From: Aquilaria yunnanensis
Taxonomy: Eukaryota > Streptophyta > Magnoliopsida > Malvales > Thymelaeaceae
Assembly (NCBI GenBank): GCA_039654915.1
Contig: CM077593.1
Span: 38,906,501-38,970,500 of the forward strand
Direction of reading: 5' to 3'
DNA: 64,000 bases
Shown: positions 41,910-52,293 of the stretch, piece after piece
How positions within the stretch are numbered: position 1 is the first letter of the stretch
How the letters are laid out: each line of letters opens with the position of its first letter
Notes under the pieces: generated by a model
What the model saw: only the letters and a program-made list of their open reading frames with translations
Database searches by the model: none
Told to the model about the DNA's origin: nothing
Made by a program: the position numbers and the translations under genes

Positions 41910-41946
41910 GGAGGGTCCTCCCCGGAAAAGCAAACCGGGGACCTCC
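41910..41946 (+). other. Conserved GC-rich hairpin in the Gypsy-E LTR
   Basis: The arms ggagg..ccccgg and ccgggg..cctcc enclose a short A-rich loop, directly after tgacttgggcgtc. Equivalent hairpins, with different stem bases, lie at 15430-15468, 25826-25865, 29003-29040, 34684-34719, 52134-52170, 59637-59673 and 63696-63733. It lies downstream of the TATA and so within the transcript. Confidence 0.7.
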
Positions 41947-42037
41947 TAACCTCTCCTTTGAGCTTTTCAGGCACACTCAGCTGGGAAACCAGAGCTCCAG
42001 GCGCTCGCCTCCTCAGGAAGTCTCTCCACCTGTCAAC

Positions 42038-43556
42038 ATGACAGCAAACGAAGATGCCTTGGGGCATCATTTGGCACCGTCTGTGGGAACCTACTCCCAG
42101 GTAGCTGTTGTCGAAACTCGGCGCTCGAAGGACAAAGGACTCCCGAAGTCACCGTCCGCGCCTGAGACCCAACCAGCTACCGAACAAAGTCCCCCAGAGA
42201 CTTCCTTGCCTGAAGAGGAACGCCCTCTTGTCATCACCATAGGCTTTTTACGAGACTTTCAGAGGTCTGTTGTGGCTGAAATGACACAACAGATAGACCG
42301 AAGGTGGCCGCAACCAGTCCAGGCGCAAAAACCCACTTCGCCAGCACGACCTCGGGAAGTGGGGAGCCACGGGAAGAGTCCTCGACAGATAACTTGCCCC
42401 TCGGAGCACGGCTGGCGGAAAAAGCGAGGACTGAACGATCCGAAGTCCCGTCCAGAAGAAGTTTGTCGCCAGAGGCAAGGTCCCCCTCACCTCGGTACCG
42501 AAGTCGCTCCCCGAAGAGATGGCAACAGTCCTCTTACCGAAGAACCTCCAAGCACCAGGAAGAGGAGCCCAGTGCTGCGCTCCTCCTGGAGAAAGTCTTG
42601 GCAAGACTGGAAAGAGTTGAACAGCAGGTGGCACGCAAGCCTGTTTGGGCCAGGCTAACTGAAACCGTCTTTGGAGATGAAACTCCTTTCGCCCGAACAG
42701 TGGTCGAGGCGGCCATGCCAAGTGACTTCAGGCTACCTCGGCTAGAGACCTATGAGGGTCGGACTGATCCCCAGGCCCACCTAACAAAGTACAAACGCAG
42801 CATGGTGCTACATGGGGCTGATGATGCTACACTCTGCAAGTGCTTTGAAGTCACCCTCGCAGGACCAGCAACTGCCTGGTACAATTCCCTGCCTCCCGGA
42901 AACATCAGGGGGTTCCAGGAGTTGTCCACAGCGTTCACCCAACAGTTCATTGGGAGCAACCCGACGGTGAAGATGCCCGTCCAGATGTTTGACATAGCAC
43001 AGAGAAATGGGGAGACCATCCGTGACTATGTCGAGAGGTTCAACAGAGAGGCCCTCAGTGTTCCGGACTTTCGCCCCGAAATCCGCATCCTCGCCATGAC
43101 GAGGGGCCTCCGGAGGGATTCGCACTTGTTTTATGAATTCTCCAAAGATCCCTCGGACACGCTGGGAGAATTCTACCGAAGGGCTGAACAACATATGACA
43201 GCTGAAGAGCTGAGAATGACTGGACCGAAGGCTGACCATATTCACACTCGTGGCGAAGGATCCAGCCAGCAAGCCCGGTGTCCAACGCAACAGTTAGGCC
43301 GACCTTGGAGAATGCGAGTAGGAGGAAGGAAGCCCCAAAACTTTACACCTCTGAGCACCACGAGGGCTAACGTCCTCATGGCGTTGGAAAAATAGGGGGC
43401 TCAAATCCAACGACCGAGGGGCATGACTGCTGACAATAGAAGGAACATGAAGAAGTTCTGTCAGTTCCACCGTGATCACAGTCATGACACCGAAGACTGC
43501 TTTCAGTTGAAAAGTACATCGAATCACTGATAAAGCAGGGCTAGCTTCGGCATTAT
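42038..43556 (+). pseudogene. Gypsy-E gag, with its start inside the LTR
   Basis: Capsid-nucleocapsid precursor. The ATG at 42038 is 32 nt before the LTR end; the frame reads LGHHLAPSVG through the primer site, then VETRRSKDKGLPKS and FQRSVVAEMTQQIDRRW. It shifts near 42300 into the frame that runs to 43395. That frame has RSRSPKR (basic), VLARLERVEQQ, the capsid core DPQAHLTKY, CKCFEVTLAGPATAWYNSLP, FQELSTAFTQQF, ETIRDYVERFNRE and EFYRRAEQHMTAEEL. TAG at 43393 replaces a Gln. A one-base loss near 43515 follows the Cys/His cluster [16 protein letters not shown], which stands where other elements have a CCHC knuckle. The gag is nearly complete, with three lesions. Unlike Gypsy-A it lacks the 207 bp aORF insert. 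Confidence 0.9.
42072..42089 (+). other. Gypsy-E primer-binding site
   Basis: TGGCACCGTCTGTGGGAA, two bases after the LTR; one base differs from Gypsy-A and Gypsy-C (GCACC for GCGCC, a likely CpG decay). Confidence 0.85.
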
Positions 43557-45203
43557 TTGAGAATGCCTTCCCCGAAAGGGAAAAAAGAGGAAGAAGGAAA
43601 GCCCGATGACGAGGATTACGATTCAGACAGGCGAAGGAACCGAAGTCCGAGAAGGCGTCCTCCACCTTCGGCAGGAGTAATACAGATGATCACAACCGGA
43701 CTTCCATCCTCGAAAAGAAAAAGAAGGGCCAGAGAGATAGCGGTGATGGAATATCGGAGCCCAATGAAAAAATTGGCCCGCGAGGATGGCTCCACCATCG
43801 TATTTCCCCATGACGATCCATTGCTGATAATGGCGAGGATAGGAAACTGGGACGTCAAGAGGGTACTGCTGGACGATGGGTCAAACGCAGACGTCTTGTT
43901 CTCACATTTGCTGCCAAGCTTGGGCGTATCCAGGAGTGACCTCAAGGCTGTTACTTCACCCATGTTCGGCGTAGGACCATCTGAGCTACCTGTCCTCGGG
44001 TGGATCGACCTCCCCTTGATGATGAAAGGAACGTCGGAGAAAGGAACTGCTGAGTTGTTCGCCTCTACCATGGCAAGATTCATAGTCATGGACGTTCCTT
44101 CGTCATACAACGCCATCCTCGGCAGACAGACACAGGGAAGTCTGCACATTCGCCCAGATGTAAAGTACTTGACCGTCACCTTCGCCACCAAGGAAGGAGA
44201 CGCAAAGATCTTCATTGATCAAGGTGAGGTGAGAAAGGTGTTCGTCAGAGCACGAAAGGCTCCAGCAAGCAACTTAGCACATGCTGTAGAAGCAAAAGAG
44301 CTGGAAAGGGGCGAGGCAGAAGATCCCACAAAAGCGGAAACAGAAGAAGTAGAGCTTGTCCCAGGCCATAATACCCGAATAGGGAAAAGCATGGCCGAAG
44401 GAGACAAGGAAAAACTTGTATCTTTTCTGCTCGCAAATAAAGATCTGTTCGCCTACTCGCCGAAGGACATGCCAGGGGTACACCCTCGCGTAATCCAGCA
44501 TAGCCTCAAAGCGAGTCCGGAAGTAAAACCTGTCCGGCAAAAGAAATGGAGCATCTCAGCTCGCAAAAGTGACTTCGTCAAGACCGAAGTACAGCGTCTG
44601 ATAGACGCTAGCATTATCCGGGAGGTAAACTACCCCGAATGGCTAAGCAATGTGGTAATTGCCACAAAAGAAGGAAGTAGTAAGCTCCGGATGTGCATCG
44701 ACTTCAGAAATTTGAACGATGCTTGCCCAAAAGATTCATATACCCTTCCGCCAATAGACCAACTGGTAGACTCAACTGCCGAGTACGGGCTCCTAAGTTT
44801 CCTGGACGCTTTCAGTGGGTATCATCAGATAAGGATGAACCCCGAAGATGAAGAGAAGACTGCCTTCATCACTGAGGGAGGAACATATTGCTATATCAGG
44901 ATGCCCTTCGGACTCAAAAATGCAGGAGCCACCTACCAGAGGCTGATGAACAAAGTCTTCAAAGATCAAATGGGGAGGAACATGGAGGTGTATGTTGATG
45001 ATATGATAGTCAAAAGCAAACTGCCTGGCTACCATGTTGCAAATTTAGAGGAAACCTTCCAAAAACTCAGAGCCTTCGGGATCCGCCTTAATCCTGAGAA
45101 ATGCATCTTCGGGGTGACCTCGGGAAAGTTCCTTGGGTACATGGTATCCGAAAGAGGCATCGATGCTAACCCCGAGAAGATTAAGGCTCTGCTTGAATTC
45201 TGA
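43557..45203 (+). pseudogene. Gypsy-E protease and reverse transcriptase
   Basis: An open frame of 548 codons. The protease is at about residues 100-200: VLLDDGSNADVLFSHLLPSLG with the D-G-S centre, followed by LGWIDLPLMMKG and YNAILGRQTQG. RT follows: TEVQRLIDASIIREV, KLRMCIDFRNLNDACP, GLLSFLDAFSGYHQI, MPFGLKNAGATYQRLMN and the catalytic YVDDMIVKS. The MPFGLKNAG Gly that is Arg in Gypsy-A is normal here. The frame ends at TGA 45201-45203 (LLEF*TPAT), where Gypsy-A has Arg; a CGA-to-TGA change explains it. All visible catalytic residues of both enzymes are kept. Confidence 0.93.
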
Positions 45204-46230
45204 ACTCCTGCCACAGTCAAAGACGTGCAAAGACTCACCGGAAGAATAACCTCTCTGAGCAGGTTTATTTCCAGGTACGGAGATAGGTGTCGACCCTTCT
45301 TCAAAGTGCTCACAAAGGCAGCAAAGATGGAAGGCGACCTCGGAAGGAATGGTCATCCTTGGGATGAAGATTACCAAAAAGCCTGGGAAGAACTCAAAGT
45401 CTACTTGGCCAGCCTGCCGACCCTGCGGCAACCTCGGGAGGGAGAGCCCCTCATATTATACCTCGCAATCACAGAAAAAGCTGTGAGCTCGGTCCTCGTG
45501 AAAGAAGAAGGGCCAAAGCAATGGCCGATCTACTATGTCAGCAAATCCCTGCATGGCGCTGAAGTCAGGTACCCTTTGCTTCAAAAAGCTATATATGCCT
45601 TAGTGCTTGCAGGGAGAAGGCTGCGGCCATACTTTCAGGCTCACCCCATTATCGTCCGAAGTTTAAGTTTCTCTACGGGATGTTATGAGGAAAGTTGATC
45701 ACTCGGGAAGGCTTTCCAAGTGGTGTATAGAGCTTGGCGAACACGACATCACGTATGAACCCCGGAAAGCTATAAAAGCTCAAGCTTTGGCAGACTTCAT
45801 CGCCGAAGTACCAAACACCGAGGAGGGACATTCATTTTCGGGCGAAGATGAGCCAGAATGGACGTTATATGTTGACGGGGCCTCAGGATCCGAACACTAG
45901 GGAGCTGGAGTGATTATCAGAGGCCCCGAAGGCCTAGAAGTAATGAAGGCCATCAAGTTCAGTTTCAACGCCACCAACAATATGGCCGAGTATGAGGCCC
46001 TCATAGCAGGATTACGCCTGGCCAGAAAAATTGGCGTGAGAAACTTGAAAGCCCATAGTGATTCCCAGCTGGTGGTCCGGCAAATGGCAGGGGACTATGG
46101 CGCCAAAGACCCGACCTTGGTGAAATACCATGAGTTGGTAACAAAGCTTATTCGGGAGTTCGACGTCATGAAAATCGAGAACATACCCCGACGAGAAAAT
46201 GCTGAGGCAGACTGTTTGGCGAAGTCCAAA
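45204..46230 (+). pseudogene. Gypsy-E RNase H and archaeal-type RNase H
   Basis: The thumb/connection (DVQRLTGRITSLSRFISRYGDR) leads into a Ty3-type RNase H: LILYLAITEKAVSSVL, YYVSKSLHGAEVRYPLLQKAIYALV. A frameshift near 45660 (RSLSFSTGC) breaks the frame, which resumes at MRKVDHSGRLSKWCIEL. The second, archaeal-type RNase H starts at WTLYVDGASGSEH, has TAG at 45898 in place of a Gln, and continues IIRGPEGLEV, NNMAEYEALIAGLRLA, AHSDSQLVVRQMAGDYGAKD and ENAEADCLAKS. The acidic residues D, E, D, D are all present. Two domains in tandem are a Tat trait. Confidence 0.92.
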
Positions 46231-47532
46231 ACTTGCACCGAAGTGCTAAGCCACCCCAGCATCGCGGTGTTAAGCATAGAGACCTCGGGGAAAGGATGGA
46301 AAGAACCAATCAAAATGTATCTCGCAACCAACACACTCCCCGAAGACCCCAGCGAAGCCGCCAAAGTGCGAAGGCGCTCGGGACGTTTTTTCTTAATTGG
46401 AGAAGAACTATATCGGCAAGGATATGCAAATCCACTACAGAGGTGTGTTGGTGAAGAGGATACTGAAATGATCCTCGAAGAAGTTCACGAAGGCGCCTGT
46501 GGTTCGCACATCGGAACCGACGCCCTGGCAGCGGTGATACTCCGCCAAGGATACTTCTGGCCTACCCTGAGAAAGGACGCCAAGCAGTTCGTCCGGAAAT
46601 GTGGTAGTTGCCAGAGACATGCGAACATCCAAAGGACACCCTCGGAGTTCGTGACTTCGGCAGATTATCCTTGGCCCTTCGCAGTTTGGGGCATAGATCT
46701 CATTGGGCCACTCCCAACGGTGCCTGGAGGCATAAAGTTCTGCGTAGTAGCAATAGACTATTTCTCTAAGTGGGTCGAGGCAGAACCTCTGACAACTATC
46801 TCGGCAAAAGAAGTGCAGAAGTTCGTATGGAAAAACATCGTATGCAGATTTGGCATACCGAGGGTACTCGTAGCAGACAATGGGTCCCAGTTCATAGACA
46901 AAGGATTCCAAGAGTTCATTAGCGACCTCGGAACAAAAATGCACTTCGCCCCAGTAGCTCACCCCCAAAGTAATGGGCAGGTGGAAGTATCTAACAGGAC
47001 CATAAAAGATGGTCTGAAAAAGAAATTGGGAGAAGCAAAAGGGAAATGGCCAGGAGAACTCCAAAGCGTGTTATGGAGCTACCGAACAACACCCCGAAGA
47101 GCCACAGGGGAAACGCCTTTTTCACTCGTCTTCGGTACAGAGGCCATCGTCCCTGTCGAAGTAGTACAACCGTCAATACGAGTCCAAGTGTTCGATGAAA
47201 AAGGAAATGACCTCGGCCTGAGAACCAAGCTCGACCTCGTCAGTGAACACAGAGAAGTAGCCGAGCTGAGAAGAAAAGCTTTCCAGCAAAGAGTAGCAGC
47301 AGCCATAAACCTACGCGCCAGGCCAAAGGGAATAAAACAGGGAGACCTCGTTCTCCGAAAGGCTGAATTTGCACCCCGAAAGCCATCCCACGGGGTACTT
47401 CGCACAAATTGGGAAGGACCGTACCTGGTACTTGCCGAAGTACGAAAAGGAGTTTATAAGCTCGGTGATGTCGAAGGCATAGAATTAAAAAACACTTGGC
47501 ACTCAGAGGCCTTGAAAAAATTCTGTGCCTAA
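46231..47532 (+). pseudogene. Gypsy-E integrase (frame itself open)
   Basis: The open frame from 45910 carries the whole integrase without a stop. The zinc finger is HEGACGSHIGTDALAAV..RKCGSCQRH (H-H-C-C). The catalytic core has Asp in GIDLIGPLP, Asp in VADNGSQF and Glu in SNGQVEVSNRTI. The C-terminal part (RKGVYKLGDVEGIELKNTWHSEALKKF) ends at TAA 47530-47532. No chromodomain is present. It is the best-preserved integrase in the window, labelled broken only because upstream lesions cut the polyprotein. Confidence 0.92.
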
Positions 47533-47650
47533 AACGTTTGGTGGGAAGGTTGTATTGCACAAATTGGACAAATTTGTCTAAGTAAAAAGTTCTGAAGAAG
47601 TACAAAACAAGAGTCTCACGAAAGCAATCGCCGAGGAAAGCAAAAGTAAG

Positions 47651-47925
47651 TTTTCCGAAGTCTCTTGAGCGAATATGTTCGGGACAAAGGAAAGCAAAAG
47701 TATGGTTTTCCGAAGTCTCTTGAGCGAATATGTTCGAGACAAAGGAAAGCAAGAGTATGGTTCTCCGAAGTCCCTTGAGCGAATATGTTCGGGACAAAGG
47801 AAAGTAAGAGTATGGTTTTCCGAAGTCCCTGGAGCGAATATGTTCGGGACAAAGGAAAGCAAAAGTATGGTTTTCCGAAGTCTCTCGAGCGAATTATGTT
47901 CGGGACAAAGGGAAACAAAGGGATC
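47651..47925. repeat. Gypsy-E 55 bp tandem array
   Basis: Five units of exactly 55 bp start at 47651, 47706, 47761, 47816 and 47871, each beginning ttYtccgaagtc and containing gagcgaatatgttcgggac. The units differ by a few bases. The core is the reverse complement of the gttcgctcaagRgacttcgg core of the Gypsy-A repeats, which fits the opposite orientation of that element. Confidence 0.95.
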
Positions 47926-48045
47926 TGGCAAAAAATACTTAGCCAAATTTTTATCTATTGAGCCAAAGAGTGCTTACAGAGAAGAAAGTTGCTGAAAGAC
48001 TACAGAAAAGAAGAAGAAAATGAAGACAAAAGGCCCTAGTACAAA

Positions 48046-50493
48046 CTAAGGAACCTCGGCGTCTTGAGAACTGCCAGCCTCTGTGCTTTTGTCAGCAGCC
48101 TTCGGCGCCGAGAAAGAAGGAGGCAGTTTCAAGTGCTCGATCTTGGACCAAGCCCACCGAGGCTCCTTCGGGATGTTCATGCCTTCCAGGAAGGAGAGGT
48201 CAAAATCTGGGAACTTCTGCAGAATTTGGTGCCGAGCAAGACAGAAGCCGTCTTGAAAGCCCAACTTCGTCATATCATCGGACTCCCGCTTCATGACAGC
48301 CAAATCTGCATAGTCCTTCTCCAGATCCGCGTAATCCTTCTCCAGATCCTTAAGCTTTCTCTTCAATGCCTTCATCTTCTTCTTCTCTTCTGAAGGCTTC
48401 TTCAGAGATGCGACCTCGGCTTCGAGCTGGGCCTTTTCCTCGAGCGTCTTCGCAAGGATTGCGTCACTTTCTGACTTATCCTTTTGAATCGCTTCTACGG
48501 TCGAAGTCAGCTCCGCCATCCGAGAGCCGATGTCGGAAAGTTTCTGGGAGGTGCCTTTCTCAAGTTCCTCTTTCTCTATTATGAACCCCTCCCGAAGTTC
48601 AGCAATTTCCTTCTCCGAAGACTGCTTCAGCTGAGCATTATCGGCAGCCAACGCCGAACACTGGGCCTTCGTCTTGGTGTAAAGGTCCCAGAGTGACGCC
48701 CTCCATTCTGTCTCTCACGCCACCTGAACACGGAGCAACCCGGCATACCCCATCAGCTGCAAAAAATGCAAAACAAAGGGAAAATGACGCTAAGTAAAAG
48801 GCAAAGGCAAAATTGGCACTAAGGAAACAGTGAAGCAAACCTGGGCGGCATGTTCAGTGAGTTTGGTGGCCAAAGAGATGTCGCCTGGGTAAGCCTCCGT
48901 AAGGGCCTTATAAGAGGCCTCAGTAAACACCCCTTTGCACATCTGCCTGGCCATCTCGGGACAGTCCTCGGAGTACATATTCATGTCCTCCGTGAACGTC
49001 CAGAAGGGCTCATTCGGAAGTTTCCCTGCTGGGACTTGGGCATCCCGAAGGGCCTTCTTGCGGGCATGTTCGGCAACCCAGTCAGGAGCGGCCACCTCCG
49101 CTGCACAACAAGGCAGGAAAATTGGTTAAGGCTAGAAAACCCTTAAGGATTTACAAGAGAAGAGAAGGGTTCTTCGACAAAGTACAAACCTGCTGGCACC
49201 TCGGTAACGTCGTCGTCAAGAATCGACGTCGCCTCAGTAGAGATCCCCTTGCCTTTTATTTGGCGCCGTTCCTCGGCAGAAGGGGTCTCCTCCCCATCGC
49301 CCTACAGAAGAGCATGCGAAGGCGTGGGGCTTTGAGGAAGGACGTCGGAAGAAGGGACGTCGACTGAAGGAACCTCGAGCAAAAGGGCAGCAGGGTGTTC
49401 GGGCTCCTCGCCTACCTCTTACAGAATTTGCGGAAGAGAGGAAGGAGCAGCTTTCTTTGCCCGTTTGGAGGGAGGGCCGCCCGAAGTCTGCTTCCGCCTC
49501 CGAGAGGCGGCCTTCTTTGTCTGTTCGCCCCTCTCGGCCTGCCCCGTAAAAAGAGCCTTGTAGAAGGCAGCCGTGTCGTCGCCCATCTCTGAAAAAAGAA
49601 AAAGAAGATCAGTGTAAGTCCAAGATGAAGTTATGAAGGAAAAAATGAGAAAGTAACTTACTTTCGTAAAAAGACTGATAAGTCTCTTTCCCTCGAAGGA
49701 GTTTTACGAGCCAGGAGTCCTTCCCCGAAGAAGCCGGTTTCGGCATATTGAGGTCTGTCACATGCTCCTTTACCACCTTGAGTTCCCGAAGGACCTCTTC
49801 GGTCATGAGCCTCCAGTTGATCGGAAAGGGGTAAAGGGCACGAGGAGAGACCTCGGCAGCCCAGTCAGAGACGGCCCGGATGCGCCTGTCGAAGTCCTCA
49901 AAGATAGGTGCTACGTCGGCGTCTAGCAGTATCTTCGGGTCAACAACATCCATCTTGAGCCTCCCCTGAGCCCACTTGGTTGGGACATGCGACCAAGCCT
50001 CCGACTTCTTCAGGAAAAAGAATTTTTGTTGCCACCCTCGCCAGCTGTCTTTGGTGGCGAAGGTGAACGTATACTTTTTGCTCCCGGATCCCCGAGGTAG
50101 CATAAAGTAGAAGCCACCCTTCGGGACCACGAAGAGCTTGTAGTACTGAAGAAAAACTACAAATTGAGGTTTTATTTTGAAAACGCCGCACATACAGAGG
50201 AAGGCGTTGAAATAGCAGTATGAGTTCGGTGGGAGTTGGTTAACGGCAATGCCATGGAAGTTGCAGAATGCGCTAACCATCTCCGGGGGGGGATACCGAA
50301 GTCCGGCCTTCAGTTGGGCTCGGAAAACGGTGATTTCATCACTTCGGTTGGAGAAAGGAAATTGGTCAGGACGGGGCAACCTCGTCACAGAGTAAGACGG
50401 TAAGAAAAACTTTTTCTTCCACTTCGGTAGTTTTGCCGGAGTAGTGCAGCAGGGGTGAGAAAGAAGAGGTTGCCAACTCTCGGGAACAGGCAT
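48046..50493 (-). pseudogene. Gypsy-E antisense extra gene (aORF), few lesions
   Basis: Exon 1 (50493-49662) is fully open for about 277 codons: MPVPESWQPLLSHPCC, FHGIAVNQLPPNS, LCMCGVF, KGGFYFMLPRGSGSKK, SWRGWQQKFFFLKK, then VVDPKILLDADVA and WLVKLLRGKETYQSFYE. Intron 1 is 49661-49589 (GTAAGT..TTTCAG, 73 bp). Exon 2 (49588 to about 49190) starts MGDDTAAFYKALFTGQ and has two stops. Intron 2 runs to about 49100. Exon 3 (to about 48842) has WVAEHARKKAL and EPFWTFTEDMNMYSEDCPEM; its donor is GTTTGC. Exon 4 begins after TTGCAG (about 48758) with LMGYAGLLRVQ, has TGA at 48715-48717 (CGA decay), then a coiled coil with a repeated block (DLEKDYADLEKDYADL) and the end DGFCLARHQIL, PRWAWSKIEHLKLP. It is the best template for the family's exon structure. 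Confidence 0.87.
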
Positions 50494-50736
50494 GATGAAA
50501 ATGAGTTCGGGAAAAACAAGGAAAATGAGTTCGGGAAAAACAAAGAAGAATCTTTGAAAAAAGCAGAAGGACTAAAACCCACCAAAGGTCTTGCCGGAAT
50601 CTGGATTTCTGGAAGCCGTCGTGAAAAGTGGTCGGAAAAACGCCTGAAAAAGGAGAACAGCCGCGGAAAATCGGGAGAGAATTAGAAGGCAAAAGAAAGC
50701 AAAAGCAGAAGAAGAAAGAGGGTTATGACAGGACTG

Positions 50737-50748
50737 ATATATATAGGC
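50737..50748 (-). promoter_or_regulatory. TATA box of the Gypsy-E antisense gene
   Basis: Minus strand cctatatatat, about 245 bp before the ATG at 50493, with the shared cggcc context. Confidence 0.72.
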
Positions 50749-51052
50749 CGAGAAGGCCAGGAGAACCATCGTCATTAGTACCACTCGGAAGGCGAAGCAT
50801 CGCCATAACCGCTAAGAGCGCCTGAAAAGTCGCGCCAGCCGTACTCAGTGCATTCTTACCCAATAAAAGTGTGCCATGTGTCGGTCATCGCGCAGCAAAC
50901 GTGCCACGTGTCATCCATCACGTAGAGCACGCCCTCTGACACCATTTGGTCTAGAGGCGCGGCCCTAGACTGACTCTGCTGGAAACAGGACACGACGCAT
51001 GAGCAGACCTATAAAGGCAAAAAAGTAGGTTACCTCGAAGACACCAAAAGAC

Positions 51053-51210
51053 AGCCTGTGACTTCGGGCAAAACGTCTATCTTCGGTACAAGGTTATCCT
51101 ATTTCCCCTCGCCACAAGGACACCAAGAAACAGCCTGTGACTTCGGGCAGAAGGTGTATCTTCGGCACAGGGACAACCTATCTTCTCACGCCTCGAGGAC
51201 GCAAAAAGGG
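51053..51210 (-). repeat. Two-copy 79 bp repeat upstream of the Gypsy-E aORF
   Basis: agcctgtgacttcgggca occurs at 51053 and 51132, followed in both by tatcttcggYac. It is homologous (reverse complement) to the pair at 16282-16432 in Gypsy-A, in the same position relative to the aORF. Confidence 0.7.
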
Positions 51211-51305
51211 CTGCCCATCGCTCCAGGCAGAAGAAGGCGTCTTCGGCGCAGATATCACAACCACAGGACCCGAAAGCCGATGAACAGAAGTTTCTCACTT
51301 CGGCT

Positions 51306-51322
51306 TTTCGAAGGGGGGCCTG
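51306..51322 (+). other. Gypsy-E polypurine tract
   Basis: cgaaggggggcctg directly before the 3' LTR start TGATAGCC. Confidence 0.87.
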
Positions 51323-52293
51323 TGATAGCCAAAGGCTATTGCCTCCTCGGTAGTAACTCCCTGCCAGAATATTGGCCGAGGAGTCTGACGTCACCCAAGA
51401 GAGGATCTTTTTACTGACCTCGAAAGGTGTGAAGTCAAACACTATGAGCTCGAGACTTCGGTTAGCTCGTCAGGAATTCTGAGGACAACACCGTCTCCAT
51501 CGAGGGGCCAAACTGACCGTCTTCGGGTAAGAGAGCCATCTCTCTGAAGCAAGAAAGAATCTCCCCGAAGGTAGAGGCCCCGAAGAGGATCTTCCCCGAA
51601 CAAGAAACACCTGAAAAAGGGAATCCCCTAACTATGGGTGTGAGTCCCGAAGAAGGTGTTCATCAAGGGCGCTCCCAGAACTATGGGATAGATCCCGAAG
51701 GAGGTGCTCGCACCGAAGGACGGATAGAATCCGAAGAGGGTGCGCACACCGAAGGGCGACCTCGCCCAGGGGACCTCGGGAGTACGGTATGAGCATTTCA
51801 GGAGCCTCTGACATGTCGCCCACAAGCCCTACACGTCACATCTGAACGGCGAACTGACACGCCGCAGCCGCCCCAGTCCTGACACAACCTGTCCGGGTCC
51901 AGGGCTAAAGGAGGCTGCAAACGGCTGCCTGTCCCCTAGGTCCAAAAATACAGATCAAATCCGACCGAACACGTGTCATGATCTGAACGGACCAGCTACT
52001 CCTATAAATACTAGGAAATGGGACTGGGCAAAGGATGGGCATTTTCCTCCCTCTGAGAAAACACAAAATAGGCAAGATACTTGATCCCTAGTGTTCTTCC
52101 TCGACTTTCACTCAGAAAACTGACTTGGGCGTCGGAGGGTCCTCCCCGGAAAAGCAAACTGGGGACCTCCTAACCTCTCTTTTGAGCTTTTCAGGCACAC
52201 TCAGCTGGGAAACCAGAGCTCCAGGCGCTCGCCTCCTCAGGAAGTCTCTCCACCTGTCAACATGACAGCAAACGAAGATGCCTTGGGTCATTA
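51323..52293 (+). repeat. Gypsy-E 3' LTR
   Basis: 971 bp, equal in length to the 5' LTR. The terminal CA is TA here (..GTCATTA), a C-to-T change; the following actag shows the true end. G-box acacgtgt 51969-51976, TATA 52003-52010. Confidence 0.95.

Larger units (their letters stand above)
41099..42069 (+). repeat. Gypsy-E 5' LTR
   Basis: 971 bp, TGATAGCCAAAGGCTATTG..GGGGCATCA. U3 holds three imperfect units around the phrase cccgaagRaggtg (41422, 41470, 41507), possibly enhancer repeats. The G-box is mutated in this copy (acatgtgt) but intact in the 3' copy. The hairpin is at 41910-41946 and the gag ATG at 42038. Confidence 0.95.
41099..52293 (+). mobile_element. Gypsy-E: complete Tat-lineage LTR retrotransposon
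   Basis: 11,195 bp, the innermost and youngest insertion. Perfect actag duplications are at 41094-41098 and 52294-52298. Both LTRs are 971 bp, with about 25 differences by eye. The orientation is plus: primer site 42072, gag, protease, RT, RNase H, archaeal-type RNase H, integrase (to 47532), 55 bp tandem array, antisense aORF (50493 to 48046), polypurine tract, 3' LTR. Only a few stops and frameshifts separate it from an intact element. Confidence 0.96.

Noticed and set aside
47651..47925. Regular repeats that could look like a CRISPR array
   Set aside because: The 55 bp units are contiguous and similar along their whole length, with no unique spacers, and they lie inside a plant retrotransposon.
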